The notes under the pieces: model-generated
What the model was told of the DNA's origin: nothing
Seen by the model: the letters and a program-made list of their open reading frames with translations, nothing else
Databases searched by the model: none
Program-made: the position numbers and the translations under genes
From: Bog-532 sp963830385
GTDB taxonomy: Bacteria > Actinomycetota > Actinomycetes > Streptosporangiales > Streptosporangiaceae
Reading direction: 5' to 3'
Assembly: GCA_963830385.1 (NCBI GenBank)
Contig: CAWHMD010000002.1
Location: forward strand, 310,001-374,000
DNA: 64,000 nt
Part shown: one piece after another, positions 1 to 8,692 of the stretch
Layout of the letters: each line of letters starts with the position of its first letter
Numbering within the stretch: the first letter of the stretch is position 1

Positions 1-240
1 TCATACACGTCCCCCCAGCGATCCGCACCGCGGGATGGCGCGAACCGCACAGTACAGCGCAGCATACGACGGACCGCCGATTCAAGCCTGATCGGCAATC
101 GTAATGTTAAGAACACAAACACGCCCTAAAGACGCTACAGCGGGACCAAGCTACCCACTTTGGCCGCGCGGTAACCGGGCGCCGGACATCGCCTCTACCG
201 GCCCAGGACCTTTGGTTCCGCGAAGCGTGGGCGCGGACCG

Positions 241-262
241 GCAAAAGGGATAGTCCTTTTGC
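241..262. promoter_or_regulatory. Inverted repeat, candidate operator of the first glycan operon
   Basis: The arms GCAAAAGG and CCTTTTGC pair perfectly around the 6-base spacer GATAGT. The core GGATAGTCC followed by TTTTGC and GCTGGG recurs in similar form at 23693-23718, upstream of the sixth GH26 gene. Seen directly: the dyad and the recurrence. Inferred: binding by a shared regulator. Confidence 0.5.
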
Positions 263-309
263 TGGGTAAGGGTCGCCTGACCGTTAGTCACGGGGCGCCG
301 GATACTTTC

Positions 310-340
310 TTGACAGAGATTTACGAAAACGCCCAACTAT
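310..340 (+). promoter_or_regulatory. Possible promoter of the first operon
   Basis: A perfect TTGACA hexamer at 310-315 lies about 170 bases before the chosen start at 487. The best -10 candidate, AACTAT at 335-340, leaves a 19-base spacer, longer than the usual 17. The assignment is therefore weak. Confidence 0.3.
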
Positions 341-486
341 TCCGGAAGCTGACGTTACGGTCTGGTTTGCGACCCCGTTACCGCGACAACCCGCCAATGG
401 CGAGCCATTGCCGCGGTGACAGAGACCGCAGGGGGGTGGGTCATCCGAAGCACCCCTGTCTGCCTTTTTGCAAACAGGTAGGACCA

Positions 487-2067
487 ATGGACCATGGCCC
501 AGTTGCGCCACAAGTAGAGCCGCGAGCGACGCCGTCGGCGTTTGCTTCGTCCGCGCGGCTGTGGGTGCCGGTGGGCTGGCCGCTGATTCTGGTGCTGGTC
601 CTGCAGGCGGTGCTGTCGCTGCGGCTGATCCGGTCGGACACCGCGTTCCAGGACGAGGCTCTGTACCTGTGGGCAGGGCATCTGGAGTGGGCCAACCTTC
701 TGCACGGCACGCCGGTGCCGCAGTTCCCGTCCTTCTTCTCCGGCGCGCCGGTGATCTACCCACTGCTGGGCGCGCTGGCCGACAGCGTGGGCGGGTTGAC
801 CGGGGCCCGGGTGCTGTCGCTGTTGTGCATGCTGGGTACCACCGCGCTGCTCTACTTTACGGCCGGGCGGCTGGCCGGGCAGTGGGCCGCGTTCTTCGGG
901 GCGGCGCTGTTCGTGGTGCTCGGCCCCACACTGCATCTGGGTTCGTTCGCGACCTACGACGCCATGGGGCTGTTCCTGGTCGCGCTGGCCACCTGGCTGG
1001 TGGTGCGGGCCGGGGACCGGACCGACGCGACGCTGTGGATGACCGGGGCGGGCGTCGCGCTGGCGCTCGCCAACCTCACCCTCTACTCCTCCGCCCTGTT
1101 CGACCCGGTGGTGATCCTGCTGGCCCTGATGGTGGCGCTGCCGAAACCGGGCGGGCGGATAGCGGTCAGCCGGGCGCTGATGCTGCTGGCGATCGTGGCC
1201 GTGCTGGTCACCGGGACCCTGCTGCTCGGCGGCAGCCGATACGTCCACGGGGTCGAGATCACCACGCTGACCCGGGCGCCTGACCAGGACTCGCCGCTGA
1301 CCGTGCTGCGGAACTCGTTCACCTGGACCGGGGTGGTCGCGGTGATCGGTGCGGGCGGTGCGGCCGCCGCATGGATCAGCCATCCCCGCACGGCCCGCGC
1401 CTGGTTGTACACCTTGCTGGCGGCGGCCATCGTGCTGGTTCCGGCCGAGCAGGCCAGCCTGCACAGTCTGGACTCGCTGAACAAGCACGGCGACATGGGC
1501 GCCTGGTTCGCGGCCATCGCCGCCGGGTACGCGCTGGAACGCTTCATCAGCGCCGCCCAGGCGGGCCGGATGCGCCTGATCACCGGCCTGGCCTGCGTGT
1601 TCGCGCTGTGCTTCCCGGCCACGCTGGCGGCCGGCCAGTCGCGGGCGTTCGCGACCAGCTGGCCGAACGCGACGGCATTCGTTAAGATTCTTCGCCCGCT
1701 GGCCGATGGCGGCAGCGGGCGGCTGCTGGTGGAAGACCCGTCGATCGCCGAGTACTACCTGCCGTCCGGCACCCAGTGGCAGCGATGGTCCAGTACCCGG
1801 AACATCGTGCTGCCCGGTGGCAACCCGACCGGTGGCCCCTCCGTCCAGGCCGGCGTCACCGGCGACGGCAACGCGGGCACCTACGGCTCGAAGATCGAGG
1901 TGGGCTATTTTTCGCTGATCGCGCTGAACTTCTCCGACACCACCGGTCTGGACAACGCGATCGCCGCCGATATCAAGAAGAACAAACGCTACAAGGTGAT
2001 CGAGGTTGTGCCGTACGGCCCGGCCCGCGGCACTTACATCATCTGGCGATACGAGCCGACGACGTGA
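487..2067 (+). CDS. GT-C-type integral membrane glycosyltransferase (GT39/ArnT-like)
   Basis: A 526-residue protein with about ten hydrophobic segments. The first external loop carries an acidic signature (SDTAFQDEALY) resembling the Asp-Glu motif of GT-C enzymes such as PMT and ArnT, which use polyprenyl-phosphate sugars at the outer membrane face. The ATG at 487 follows AGGTAGGA and precedes the first membrane segment; an upstream frame to 259 looks like leader. The gene ends in a GTGA overlap with the GT2 gene at 2064, the first of two such gene triads. Its close paralogue is at 4573. The donor and acceptor sugars cannot be read from sequence. It is likely to act with the neighbouring GT2 and GH26 proteins on a surface glycan. 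Confidence 0.75.
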   Translation: MDHGPVAPQVEPRATPSAFASSARLWVPVGWPLILVLVLQAVLSLRLIRSDTAFQDEALYLWAGHLEWANLLHGTPVPQFPSFFSGAPVIYPLLGALADSVGGLTGARVLSLLCMLGTTALLYFTAGRLAGQWAAFFGAALFVVLGPTLHLGSFATYDAMGLFLVALATWLVVRAGDRTDATLWMTGAGVALALANLTLYSSALFDPVVILLALMVALPKPGGRIAVSRALMLLAIVAVLVTGTLLLGGSRYVHGVEITTLTRAPDQDSPLTVLRNSFTWTGVVAVIGAGGAAAAWISHPRTARAWLYTLLAAAIVLVPAEQASLHSLDSLNKHGDMGAWFAAIAAGYALERFISAAQAGRMRLITGLACVFALCFPATLAAGQSRAFATSWPNATAFVKILRPLADGGSGRLLVEDPSIAEYYLPSGTQWQRWSSTRNIVLPGGNPTGGPSVQAGVTGDGNAGTYGSKIEVGYFSLIALNFSDTTGLDNAIAADIKKNKRYKVIEVVPYGPARGTYIIWRYEPTT

Positions 2068-3614
2068 TCGGCACCCAGGTGACCACGACCGACACCCGGC
2101 CCCGGCAGCTTCGGTTGCTGCCGCCGCAGCCACCGGACGACGAAGAGAAGTACAGCTACGTCCAGCGCAACCTGCCCTACCTGACCACGGTCATCCTGCT
2201 CGGCTCGGTGTGTGTGATCATCAGTCAGCTGCGGTTCGAGCTGCACGACCTGGTGCTGGCCCCGTTCGGCGTCTTCACCGCCGTGTTCGCCGTCTATCAG
2301 GCCATCAGCCTGCCGGTGAACTTCGCGGGGGACGGGTTCGACCTGGCCGCCCACCGGGCCCGTGTCCAGGCCTGGCGGCCGGCCGCGTACCCGGACGTTG
2401 ACATCTACCTGCCAATCTGCGGTGAGCCGCTCGAGCTGCTGCGCAACACCTGGACCGCAGTGGCCGCGCTGATCCGGGCCTACCCGGGCCAGGCCCGGGC
2501 GTACGTGCTGGACGACGGGCCGGACCCGGCCGCCCAGGCCATGACGGCCGAATTCGGCTACTCCTACCTGCACCGCCCGGACTGGCCCGCGTACAAGAAG
2601 GCCGGCAACCTGCGGTATGCGTTCAGCCAGACCAGCGCCGAGCTGTTCGTGATCTTCGACTCGGACTTCGCCCCGCGTCCCGACTTCCTGGCCGAGACGC
2701 TGCCCTACCTGGACGACCCGCAGCTGGCGATCGTGCAGACGCCGCAGTACTTCCGCAGCCAGGCCGGGCAAACCTGGATCGAGCGGGCCGCTGGCCCGAT
2801 TCAGGAGATCTTCTACCGGACGGTCCAGGTGGCCAGGAATCGGCTGGACGCGGCCGTGTGCTGCGGGACGTCGGCGGTGTACCGGCGGCGGGCGCTGGAG
2901 CCGTTCGGCGGCCCGACGCTCATCCCCTACGCCGAGGACGTGCACACCGGCCTGGACGTGCGCCGCGACGGCTGGTCGGTGGCCTACGTGCCGATCCTGC
3001 TGTCCACCGGGATCTGCCCGGACAACCTGGACAGCTTCGTGCGGCAGCAGTACCGGTGGTGCTCGGGCAACGTCGGCATCGTGTTCTCCCGGCGGCTGTG
3101 GCAGGTCCCGATGAGCATCCCCGCCCGGCTCACCTACATCTCCGGGTTCTTCTACTACGGGTACACCGCCCTGCTGGTGTTCTTCGGGCCGCTCATTCCG
3201 GTGGTCATGCTGGCGTTCCTGCCCGGGCAGGTGCGGCTGCGGAACTTCCTGGTGCTGCTCCCGGCCATGTTCACCGGGTTCGTGCTGTACCCGCTGTGGC
3301 ACCGGGCCCGGTACGGGCCGGGCATCTGGCCGCTGGGCGTCGCCCGGGGCTGGGCGCACGTGTTCGCGATCTGGGACGGCGCCCGGGGAACGTCGATGAG
3401 CTGGTACCCGAGCCGTACCCCGGGCGGCTCGCTGCGGCGGTTCCGGCTCGGCGTGACCTGGTGGAGTGGCGGCCTGGCGGTGGTGTGGCTGGCGCTGGCC
3501 CTGTGGCGGGTGGACGCCACCGGCTCGTGGCAGTTCGCCGTGCTGCTGTTCTTCGGTTTGCTCAATTTTGCCGTGGTGAGCCGCGTCATCGTTCCCGGAG
3601 GCAGGCCCGCATGA
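2064..3614 (+). CDS. Cellulose-synthase-like GT2 glycosyltransferase
   Basis: A 516-residue processive-type GT2 in the inner membrane. Two membrane spans (about residues 38-85) precede the catalytic domain, which has Asp-Asp at 150-151, DSD at 199-201, an AED at 290-292 in the place of the usual TED, and QxxRW at 328-332. Further membrane spans follow. These are the hallmark residues of BcsA, mannan and hyaluronan synthases, which polymerise NDP-sugars and thread the chain outward. There is no PilZ domain, and the protein is shorter than BcsA. The start is the GTG at 2064, overlapping the upstream stop, and the end overlaps the GH26 start at 3611 as ATGA. Tight coupling to a GH26 glycanase recalls bcsA with bcsZ, although the product is unknown. 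Paralogue at 6086. Confidence 0.85.
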   Translation: MIGTQVTTTDTRPRQLRLLPPQPPDDEEKYSYVQRNLPYLTTVILLGSVCVIISQLRFELHDLVLAPFGVFTAVFAVYQAISLPVNFAGDGFDLAAHRARVQAWRPAAYPDVDIYLPICGEPLELLRNTWTAVAALIRAYPGQARAYVLDDGPDPAAQAMTAEFGYSYLHRPDWPAYKKAGNLRYAFSQTSAELFVIFDSDFAPRPDFLAETLPYLDDPQLAIVQTPQYFRSQAGQTWIERAAGPIQEIFYRTVQVARNRLDAAVCCGTSAVYRRRALEPFGGPTLIPYAEDVHTGLDVRRDGWSVAYVPILLSTGICPDNLDSFVRQQYRWCSGNVGIVFSRRLWQVPMSIPARLTYISGFFYYGYTALLVFFGPLIPVVMLAFLPGQVRLRNFLVLLPAMFTGFVLYPLWHRARYGPGIWPLGVARGWAHVFAIWDGARGTSMSWYPSRTPGGSLRRFRLGVTWWSGGLAVVWLALALWRVDATGSWQFAVLLFFGLLNFAVVSRVIVPGGRPA

Positions 3615-4567
3615 AATCCCGCTTGGTGGTGGCGGTGGCCATGGCCATGGCCCTGGCCTCGGTGACCGGCGCGATCACCCGGGTGGTGAGTTCATTCCAC
3701 GCCAAGCCGCCGGCCGCGCACGCCACCCTGACCCCGCGGCTGGCCGCCTACCTGGGGGTGTTCGAGCCCGGGGCGCCGCCAAACTACGCGCCGGTGACCA
3801 GCTTCGCCCAGGCCGCGGGCCGGTCGCCGAACCTGGTCGGTTACTACAGCGGCTGGGCGGAGCCGTTCGAACTGTCATGGGCCGGCACGCTGCGCAACCA
3901 CGGCAACATCCCGTTCGTCCAGATCGACCCGACCGACGCCTCGATCCCCGCGATCGCCAACGGAACCTACGACGAATACCTGCGCTCCTACGCCAACAGC
4001 GTGCGCAACTTCAGGAGCCCGGTGGTCATCGGCTTCGGGCACGAGATGAACGCCGACTGGTACACCTGGGGATACAAGCACGTGTCCCCGGCGACGTTCA
4101 TCGCGGCCTGGCAGCACCTGGTCACGGTGTTCCGGATGCAGGGCGCGGACAACGTGACCTGGCTGTGGACGGTGGAGGCGGACGGCCCGCATACGGGCCC
4201 GGTGCAGAACTGGTGGCCGGGGGCAGGCTACGTGACCTGGGTGGGCGTCGACGGCTACTACTACCGCCCGGCCGACACGTTCGCGACGGTGTTCGGGCGG
4301 ACCATCGACCAGGTACAACGGTTCACCCACGCCCCGGTGCTGCTATCGGAGACCGCCGTCGGGCCTTCAGCCGGGCAGTTCCCCAAGATCCAGGACCTGT
4401 TCCACGGCATGGCCGCGGACAACACGCTCGGGCTGGTGTGGTTCGACGAGAAGCAGGCCGGGGGGCTGTACCACCAGGACTGGCGGCTGGAAGACAGCCA
4501 GCAGGCCCGGGTCTCGTTCCAGCTGGGCGCCAAGAACAGCCTCACGCCGATCACCCCGACCGGTTAG
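3611..4567 (+). CDS. GH26-type membrane-anchored or secreted glycanase (paralogue 1)
   Basis: A 318-residue protein with an N-terminal hydrophobic segment (residues 4-27), then a single GH26-like TIM-barrel domain. The acid/base Glu145 sits in GFGHEMN and the nucleophile Glu247 in LLSETAV, the two catalytic glutamates of GH26 (beta-mannanases and related beta-glucanases). The motif WLWTV with WWPG and GYYY marks the substrate cleft. The ATG at 3611 overlaps the GT2 stop. It is closest within the window to the copy at 23868, sharing YYYRP and LYHQDW. It probably trims or releases the glycan made by the upstream transferases outside the membrane. The true substrate is unproven. Confidence 0.8.
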   Translation: MKSRLVVAVAMAMALASVTGAITRVVSSFHAKPPAAHATLTPRLAAYLGVFEPGAPPNYAPVTSFAQAAGRSPNLVGYYSGWAEPFELSWAGTLRNHGNIPFVQIDPTDASIPAIANGTYDEYLRSYANSVRNFRSPVVIGFGHEMNADWYTWGYKHVSPATFIAAWQHLVTVFRMQGADNVTWLWTVEADGPHTGPVQNWWPGAGYVTWVGVDGYYYRPADTFATVFGRTIDQVQRFTHAPVLLSETAVGPSAGQFPKIQDLFHGMAADNTLGLVWFDEKQAGGLYHQDWRLEDSQQARVSFQLGAKNSLTPITPTG

Positions 4568-4572
4568 CCGTC

Positions 4573-6099
4573 GTGTCGTTCGCCATTCCCCAGGTGGCGC
4601 CCCCCGTGGCCGGTCCGGCCGCGGCGGGCGGTGCCCGGCGTGCGGCGGCAAGCTGGGCGCTGGGCGCGGTGCTGCTCGTTCAGGCCGGATTGTCGATCCG
4701 GCTCACCTGGACTGACACCGCGTTCCAGGACGAGGCGCTGTACCTGCGGGCCGGGCACCTGGAGTGGGCCCACTGGCTGCACCACGCGCCGATCCCGGAC
4801 TTCCCCGCCTACTTCTCCGGGGCGCCGGTGGGCTACCCGCTGCTGGGCGCGCTGGCCGACAGGGCCGGCGGCCTGGCCGCCGCCCGGCTGCTGTCGCTGG
4901 CCTTCATGCTCGGCGTGACCGCACTGCTGTGGGCCACCGCGGCCCGGCTCTACGGGCAGCGGGCGGCGCTGCTGGCCAGCGGGCTGTTCGCCACCCTGGC
5001 CGGGACCCAATTTCTGGGCAGTCTGGCCACGTTCGACGCGCCCGCCCTGTTCCTGCTGGCCCTGGCCGCCTGGCTGGGGACGCGGGCCGCTGACGGCGGC
5101 CATCCGGTGACCCGGACCGGGCTGCTGATCGGCGCCGGGCTGACCCTGGCGGCGGCCGACGTGACCAAGTACGCCACCGTGCTGTTCACCCCGGTGGTGG
5201 TCGCGCTGGTGGCGCTGGCCGGGTGGCGCCAGCGTCCCGGGTGGAGCTGGCTGATCTCGGCCACGACCGCCCTGGCTGCCTGGGCAGCGGCGCTGGCGAT
5301 GGCGATCGGGGCGGGCGGCCACGACTACCGGCCGGGCGTGACCGTGACCACGCTGGCCCGGCCGGTAGCGGCCACGCCGGTGGCCACCGTACTCAAAGAC
5401 GGTTACGTATCGACCAGCCTGATCCTGGTGCTGGCGGCGCTGGGCGCGTGGCTCGCGGCCCGCAGCCGGGAGCGGAGCCGGTTCCTGCCCACGGTGCTGC
5501 TGGCCGCGGCGATGCTGGCCCCGGTCGCCCAGGCCCGGCTGCACACCACGGTCAGCCTGCAGAAGCACGTGGTGTTCGGCGCCTGGTTCGCCGCTATAGC
5601 GGCCGGTTACGCGCTGGCCCGGCTGAGCCGGGTCGACCGCGGATACGGCTGGGCGGTCGTGATGGCGCTGCCGATCGCCGCGGCCACGTTGTTCGGGTCG
5701 ATGGGGCAGGCGCACCTCCTGCACCGGGACTGGCCGGACGCGACCGCGATGGTCAAGGTGCTGCGGCCGGTGGTCCGCGCCCACCCGGGCGACTACCTGG
5801 GCGAGGACGACGATGTCGAGGCCTACTACCTGGGGACCGAGGTGCCCTGGCAGGACTGGTCCAGCACCTACTACTTCAAGTTCCCGGGGCAGCCGCCCGG
5901 CGGGCCGTCGTACGCGACCGCGATCGGCCGCCGCTACTTCGCCCTCGTCATCCTCGACGACGGGGATACGGCCGCGACCGACGCCCTGATCGTCGCGGAC
6001 CTGCGGCACAGCGGCGGCTATCGCGAGCTGGCCCGCGCGGGCCGGTTCACCGTCTGGGTGCGGGATCAAGCCGGCGGGAGGTACCGTGGCCATCACTGA
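4573..6099 (+). CDS. GT-C-type integral membrane glycosyltransferase, second copy
   Basis: A 508-residue polytopic protein paralogous to the one at 487 throughout; it shares the acidic first-loop motif TDTAFQDEALYL and the block YFSGAPV-YPLLGALAD. The GTG at 4573, five bases after the preceding GH26 stop, fits the paralogue N-terminus. A longer upstream open frame overlaps the GH26 gene and is rejected. The end overlaps the next GT2 gene by 14 bases. The pair of copies defines a tandem duplication of a three-gene unit. As for the first copy, polyprenyl-phosphate-sugar transfer at the external face is the family expectation; the sugar is unknown. Confidence 0.75.
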   Translation: MSFAIPQVAPPVAGPAAAGGARRAAASWALGAVLLVQAGLSIRLTWTDTAFQDEALYLRAGHLEWAHWLHHAPIPDFPAYFSGAPVGYPLLGALADRAGGLAAARLLSLAFMLGVTALLWATAARLYGQRAALLASGLFATLAGTQFLGSLATFDAPALFLLALAAWLGTRAADGGHPVTRTGLLIGAGLTLAAADVTKYATVLFTPVVVALVALAGWRQRPGWSWLISATTALAAWAAALAMAIGAGGHDYRPGVTVTTLARPVAATPVATVLKDGYVSTSLILVLAALGAWLAARSRERSRFLPTVLLAAAMLAPVAQARLHTTVSLQKHVVFGAWFAAIAAGYALARLSRVDRGYGWAVVMALPIAAATLFGSMGQAHLLHRDWPDATAMVKVLRPVVRAHPGDYLGEDDDVEAYYLGTEVPWQDWSSTYYFKFPGQPPGGPSYATAIGRRYFALVILDDGDTAATDALIVADLRHSGGYRELARAGRFTVWVRDQAGGRYRGHH

Positions 6100-7633
6100 C
6101 CAGCCGGTCGCCGCGCAGACGGGCGTCTACCTGCCCCAGCCACCGGGTGAGGACGAGAAGTACGCGTACTTTGGCCGCCCGCGGCGGCTGGTGTTCGCCT
6201 GGCTCCTGGTCGCGTCGGCTGGCGTCCTCTACGGATACGTGCATGTCGCCGCCCGCGCCTGGGTGGTATCCCCCCTCATGTGGCTGCTGCTCATGGTCAT
6301 GGTGCCCCCGGTGGTGGTGAACTTCTGGCTGCGGGCCGGACGGCCCCGGCTCACGTTGGCCCAGCACGAGGCGATCGTGGCCAGCTACCAGGGCGGCGGC
6401 GAGACCGTCGACGTCTTCCTGCCCAGCGCCGGTGAGCCGCTGACCTTGCTGGACAACACCCTGCGGCACGCCAGCAAGCTGCGGTGGGACGGCCCGCTGA
6501 CCATCTACGTGCTCGACGACTCAGCCCGGCCCGAGGTTCGCGAGCTGGCCGGCAAGTACGGGCTGCAGTACCTCGTGCGCCCGCATCCGGGCGAGCTGAA
6601 GAAGGCCGGCAACCTGACCCACGCGCTGAGCATCAGCCGCGGAGACTTCATCGTCGTTATTGACGCCGACTTCGCGGTCCGCCCGGACTTCCTCTACGAG
6701 ACCATGCCCTACTTCTCCAGTCCCGCGGTCGGAATCGTGCAGACCGCCCAGGTCTTCGACGTCAGCGACCCGGAACTCAGCTACATCCAGCGCTACGCGG
6801 GGACCCTGCAGGAGATCTTCTTCCGGTACATCCAGCCTGCCCGGGACCGGCATCGGGCCGCGATCTGCGCGGGCACCAACCTGGTGTACCGCCGGGCATC
6901 GGTGGTCGCCGCGGGCGGGTTCGCGCAGGTCCCGATCGGCGAGGACGTCCACTCCGGGGTGAAGCTGTGGGCGGCCGGTCAGGAGACCCGTTACCTGCCG
7001 CTGTGCCTGGCCAAGGGCGTGGCGCCCGCCGACTTCCCGTCGCTGGCCAACCAGCAGGTCCGTTGGTGCCGGTCATCGATGCTGCTGATGCTCGACGGGT
7101 ACTTCGTGCAGGCACCGTTCGACTGGAAGCAGCGCACCGCGTTCTGGGCCGCGTTCCTGTACTACCTGTCCTCGGCGGCGCTGCTGCTGACCGGGCCGTT
7201 CCCCACGCTGACCATGATCTGGTGCTACCCGGGGCTGGTGCACCCGCACAACTACCTGCCGCTACTGCCCGCCCTGGCCGCCACGCTGTTCGCGTTCCCG
7301 CTGCTGAGCCGGGGCTGGCGGCCGTCCATCTACCGGGTGTGCCTGATGAACTCGTGCTGCCACCTGTACTCGGTGTGGTGCACGCTGCGGGACCGGGTGG
7401 CCGAGTGGGTGCCCACCGGCGCCTCCCCGGAGACGGGACATGTCCCGCAGATGGTCAACCGCATCCTGGTCACCTGGATTGTGCTCGTCCAGCTGCTGCT
7501 GTGGTCGGGGCTGGTCCTGCGGGTGGCCCACTACGGCTGGCGGCCGTACTGGGCCACCGAGGTCCTGGCCACCGTGCAGCTCTACTTCGCCGCCCCGCTC
7601 ATCACCCCCAGCAAAGGAGTGACGACCCGATGA
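6086..7633 (+). CDS. Cellulose-synthase-like GT2 glycosyltransferase, second copy
   Basis: A 515-residue membrane GT2 with two N-terminal spans (about 33-80) and the catalytic set Asp-Asp at 144-145, DAD at 193-195, GED at 285-287 and QxxRW at 323-327, followed by C-terminal spans. It is paralogous to the gene at 2064 but clearly diverged: DAD replaces DSD and GED replaces AED, so the duplicated enzymes may differ in donor or linkage. The GTG at 6086 has GGGAGG just upstream. It overlaps the GT-C stop upstream and shares an ATGA with the GH26 gene downstream, so translation of the triad is probably coupled. Confidence 0.85.
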   Translation: MAITDQPVAAQTGVYLPQPPGEDEKYAYFGRPRRLVFAWLLVASAGVLYGYVHVAARAWVVSPLMWLLLMVMVPPVVVNFWLRAGRPRLTLAQHEAIVASYQGGGETVDVFLPSAGEPLTLLDNTLRHASKLRWDGPLTIYVLDDSARPEVRELAGKYGLQYLVRPHPGELKKAGNLTHALSISRGDFIVVIDADFAVRPDFLYETMPYFSSPAVGIVQTAQVFDVSDPELSYIQRYAGTLQEIFFRYIQPARDRHRAAICAGTNLVYRRASVVAAGGFAQVPIGEDVHSGVKLWAAGQETRYLPLCLAKGVAPADFPSLANQQVRWCRSSMLLMLDGYFVQAPFDWKQRTAFWAAFLYYLSSAALLLTGPFPTLTMIWCYPGLVHPHNYLPLLPALAATLFAFPLLSRGWRPSIYRVCLMNSCCHLYSVWCTLRDRVAEWVPTGASPETGHVPQMVNRILVTWIVLVQLLLWSGLVLRVAHYGWRPYWATEVLATVQLYFAAPLITPSKGVTTR

Positions 7634-8625
7634 CCACTGATACCGAAACCGGCACCCGGCACGGGGCACGACGCGGGCGCCGACGGCGCAGACCACTCCT
7701 CCGGGCCGGCGTGGCCCTGCTGGCCGTGGTAGTCATCGCGGCCGGTGTGGTCGTCTACCGCGCCACCAGCAAGCCGCACGGGCCGCTGAACTCCCTGCCC
7801 GCATCGGCCGGTTCCTATCTGGGCGTCTACACCAAGGACCTGCCCGCCTCGTACAGCAAAGTCAGCATGTTCCGGCAGGCGACCGGGACCAGACCCGACA
7901 TCGTCATGTACTACAGCGGCTGGTACGTGCCGTTCCCGGCCACGTTCGCGGCCAAGGTCGCGGACGAGGGCGCGGCGCCGCTGGTACAGATGGATCCGGA
8001 CCAGATCAGCGTCGGCCAGATCGCGGCCGGCCACTATGACGCCTACCTGAGCGCGTACGCCGAGGCGGTGCGGGTCTACCGGCACCCGGTCATCATCAGC
8101 TTCGGCCACGAGATGAACGGCAGCTGGTCCAGCTGGGGCTACGGGAAGACATCGCCCGCGACGTTCGTGAAGGCGTGGCAGCACATCGTCACCCTGTTCC
8201 GGGCGCTGGGCGCCAGCAACGTCACCTGGCTGTGGACGGTAAACATCATCAACAACACCAGGACCGGCACGATCCCCTCACCCCGCCCATGGTGGCCCGG
8301 CGCCGCCTACGTGAACTGGGTCGGTATCGACGGGTACTACCTCAAGCCGAACTGGCAATTCGCGCCGCTGTTCGGGCCGACCATCGGCGCGGTGCGCTCG
8401 TTCACCAGCGCCCCGATCCTGATCGCGGAGACCGGCGCCGAGACCTCGGCCAACCAGCCGGCCAAGGTCGCGGATCTGTTCGCCGGGGTCAAGCGCTACG
8501 GGCTGCTCGGGCTGGTGTACTTCAACTCGACCAACTCGGCCGACCAGACATTCGGCCTGAGCAGCCGGAACGCTATCGACGCGTTCCACAAGGGCGCCAG
8601 CACGTATCAGCGGCCCGGTTCATGA
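7630..8625 (+). CDS. GH26-type membrane-anchored glycanase (paralogue 2)
   Basis: A 331-residue protein: a cytoplasmic basic stretch (residues 10-24, very Arg-rich), one membrane segment (25-44) and an external GH26-like domain. The catalytic residues are Glu161 in SFGHEMN and Glu267 in LIAETGA. The Arg-rich start and lack of a clear signal-peptidase site favour a type II membrane anchor over free secretion. It closes the second GT-C/GT2/GH26 triad. Its C-terminus (LVYFNSTNSADQ) differs from copies 3-5, which have a WF motif there. Confidence 0.8.
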   Translation: MTTDTETGTRHGARRGRRRRRPLLRAGVALLAVVVIAAGVVVYRATSKPHGPLNSLPASAGSYLGVYTKDLPASYSKVSMFRQATGTRPDIVMYYSGWYVPFPATFAAKVADEGAAPLVQMDPDQISVGQIAAGHYDAYLSAYAEAVRVYRHPVIISFGHEMNGSWSSWGYGKTSPATFVKAWQHIVTLFRALGASNVTWLWTVNIINNTRTGTIPSPRPWWPGAAYVNWVGIDGYYLKPNWQFAPLFGPTIGAVRSFTSAPILIAETGAETSANQPAKVADLFAGVKRYGLLGLVYFNSTNSADQTFGLSSRNAIDAFHKGASTYQRPGS

Positions 8626-8692
8626 GATCGATGGCGGCGGCGTCGCCGATCGCATAGCCGCCCGTCGCGCGACCGGAGGGGAGGAAACGCGC

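Larger units (their letters stand above)
1..486. other. Non-coding leader region upstream of the polysaccharide locus
   Basis: I see no convincing gene here; the open frames on both strands have no recognisable protein signature. The stretch is less GC-rich than the genes that follow. It holds a perfect 8-bp inverted repeat at 241-262 and a TTGACA hexamer at 310-315, so it is most likely the promoter and control region of the operon starting at 487. An open frame extends upstream from 487 to 259, but its residues look like translated leader rather than protein. Confidence 0.6.

Noticed and set aside
259..486. N-terminal extension of the first GT-C gene
   Set aside because: The residues are charged and unlike the paralogue at 4573, and the dyad and TTGACA box in and near this stretch indicate a leader region.
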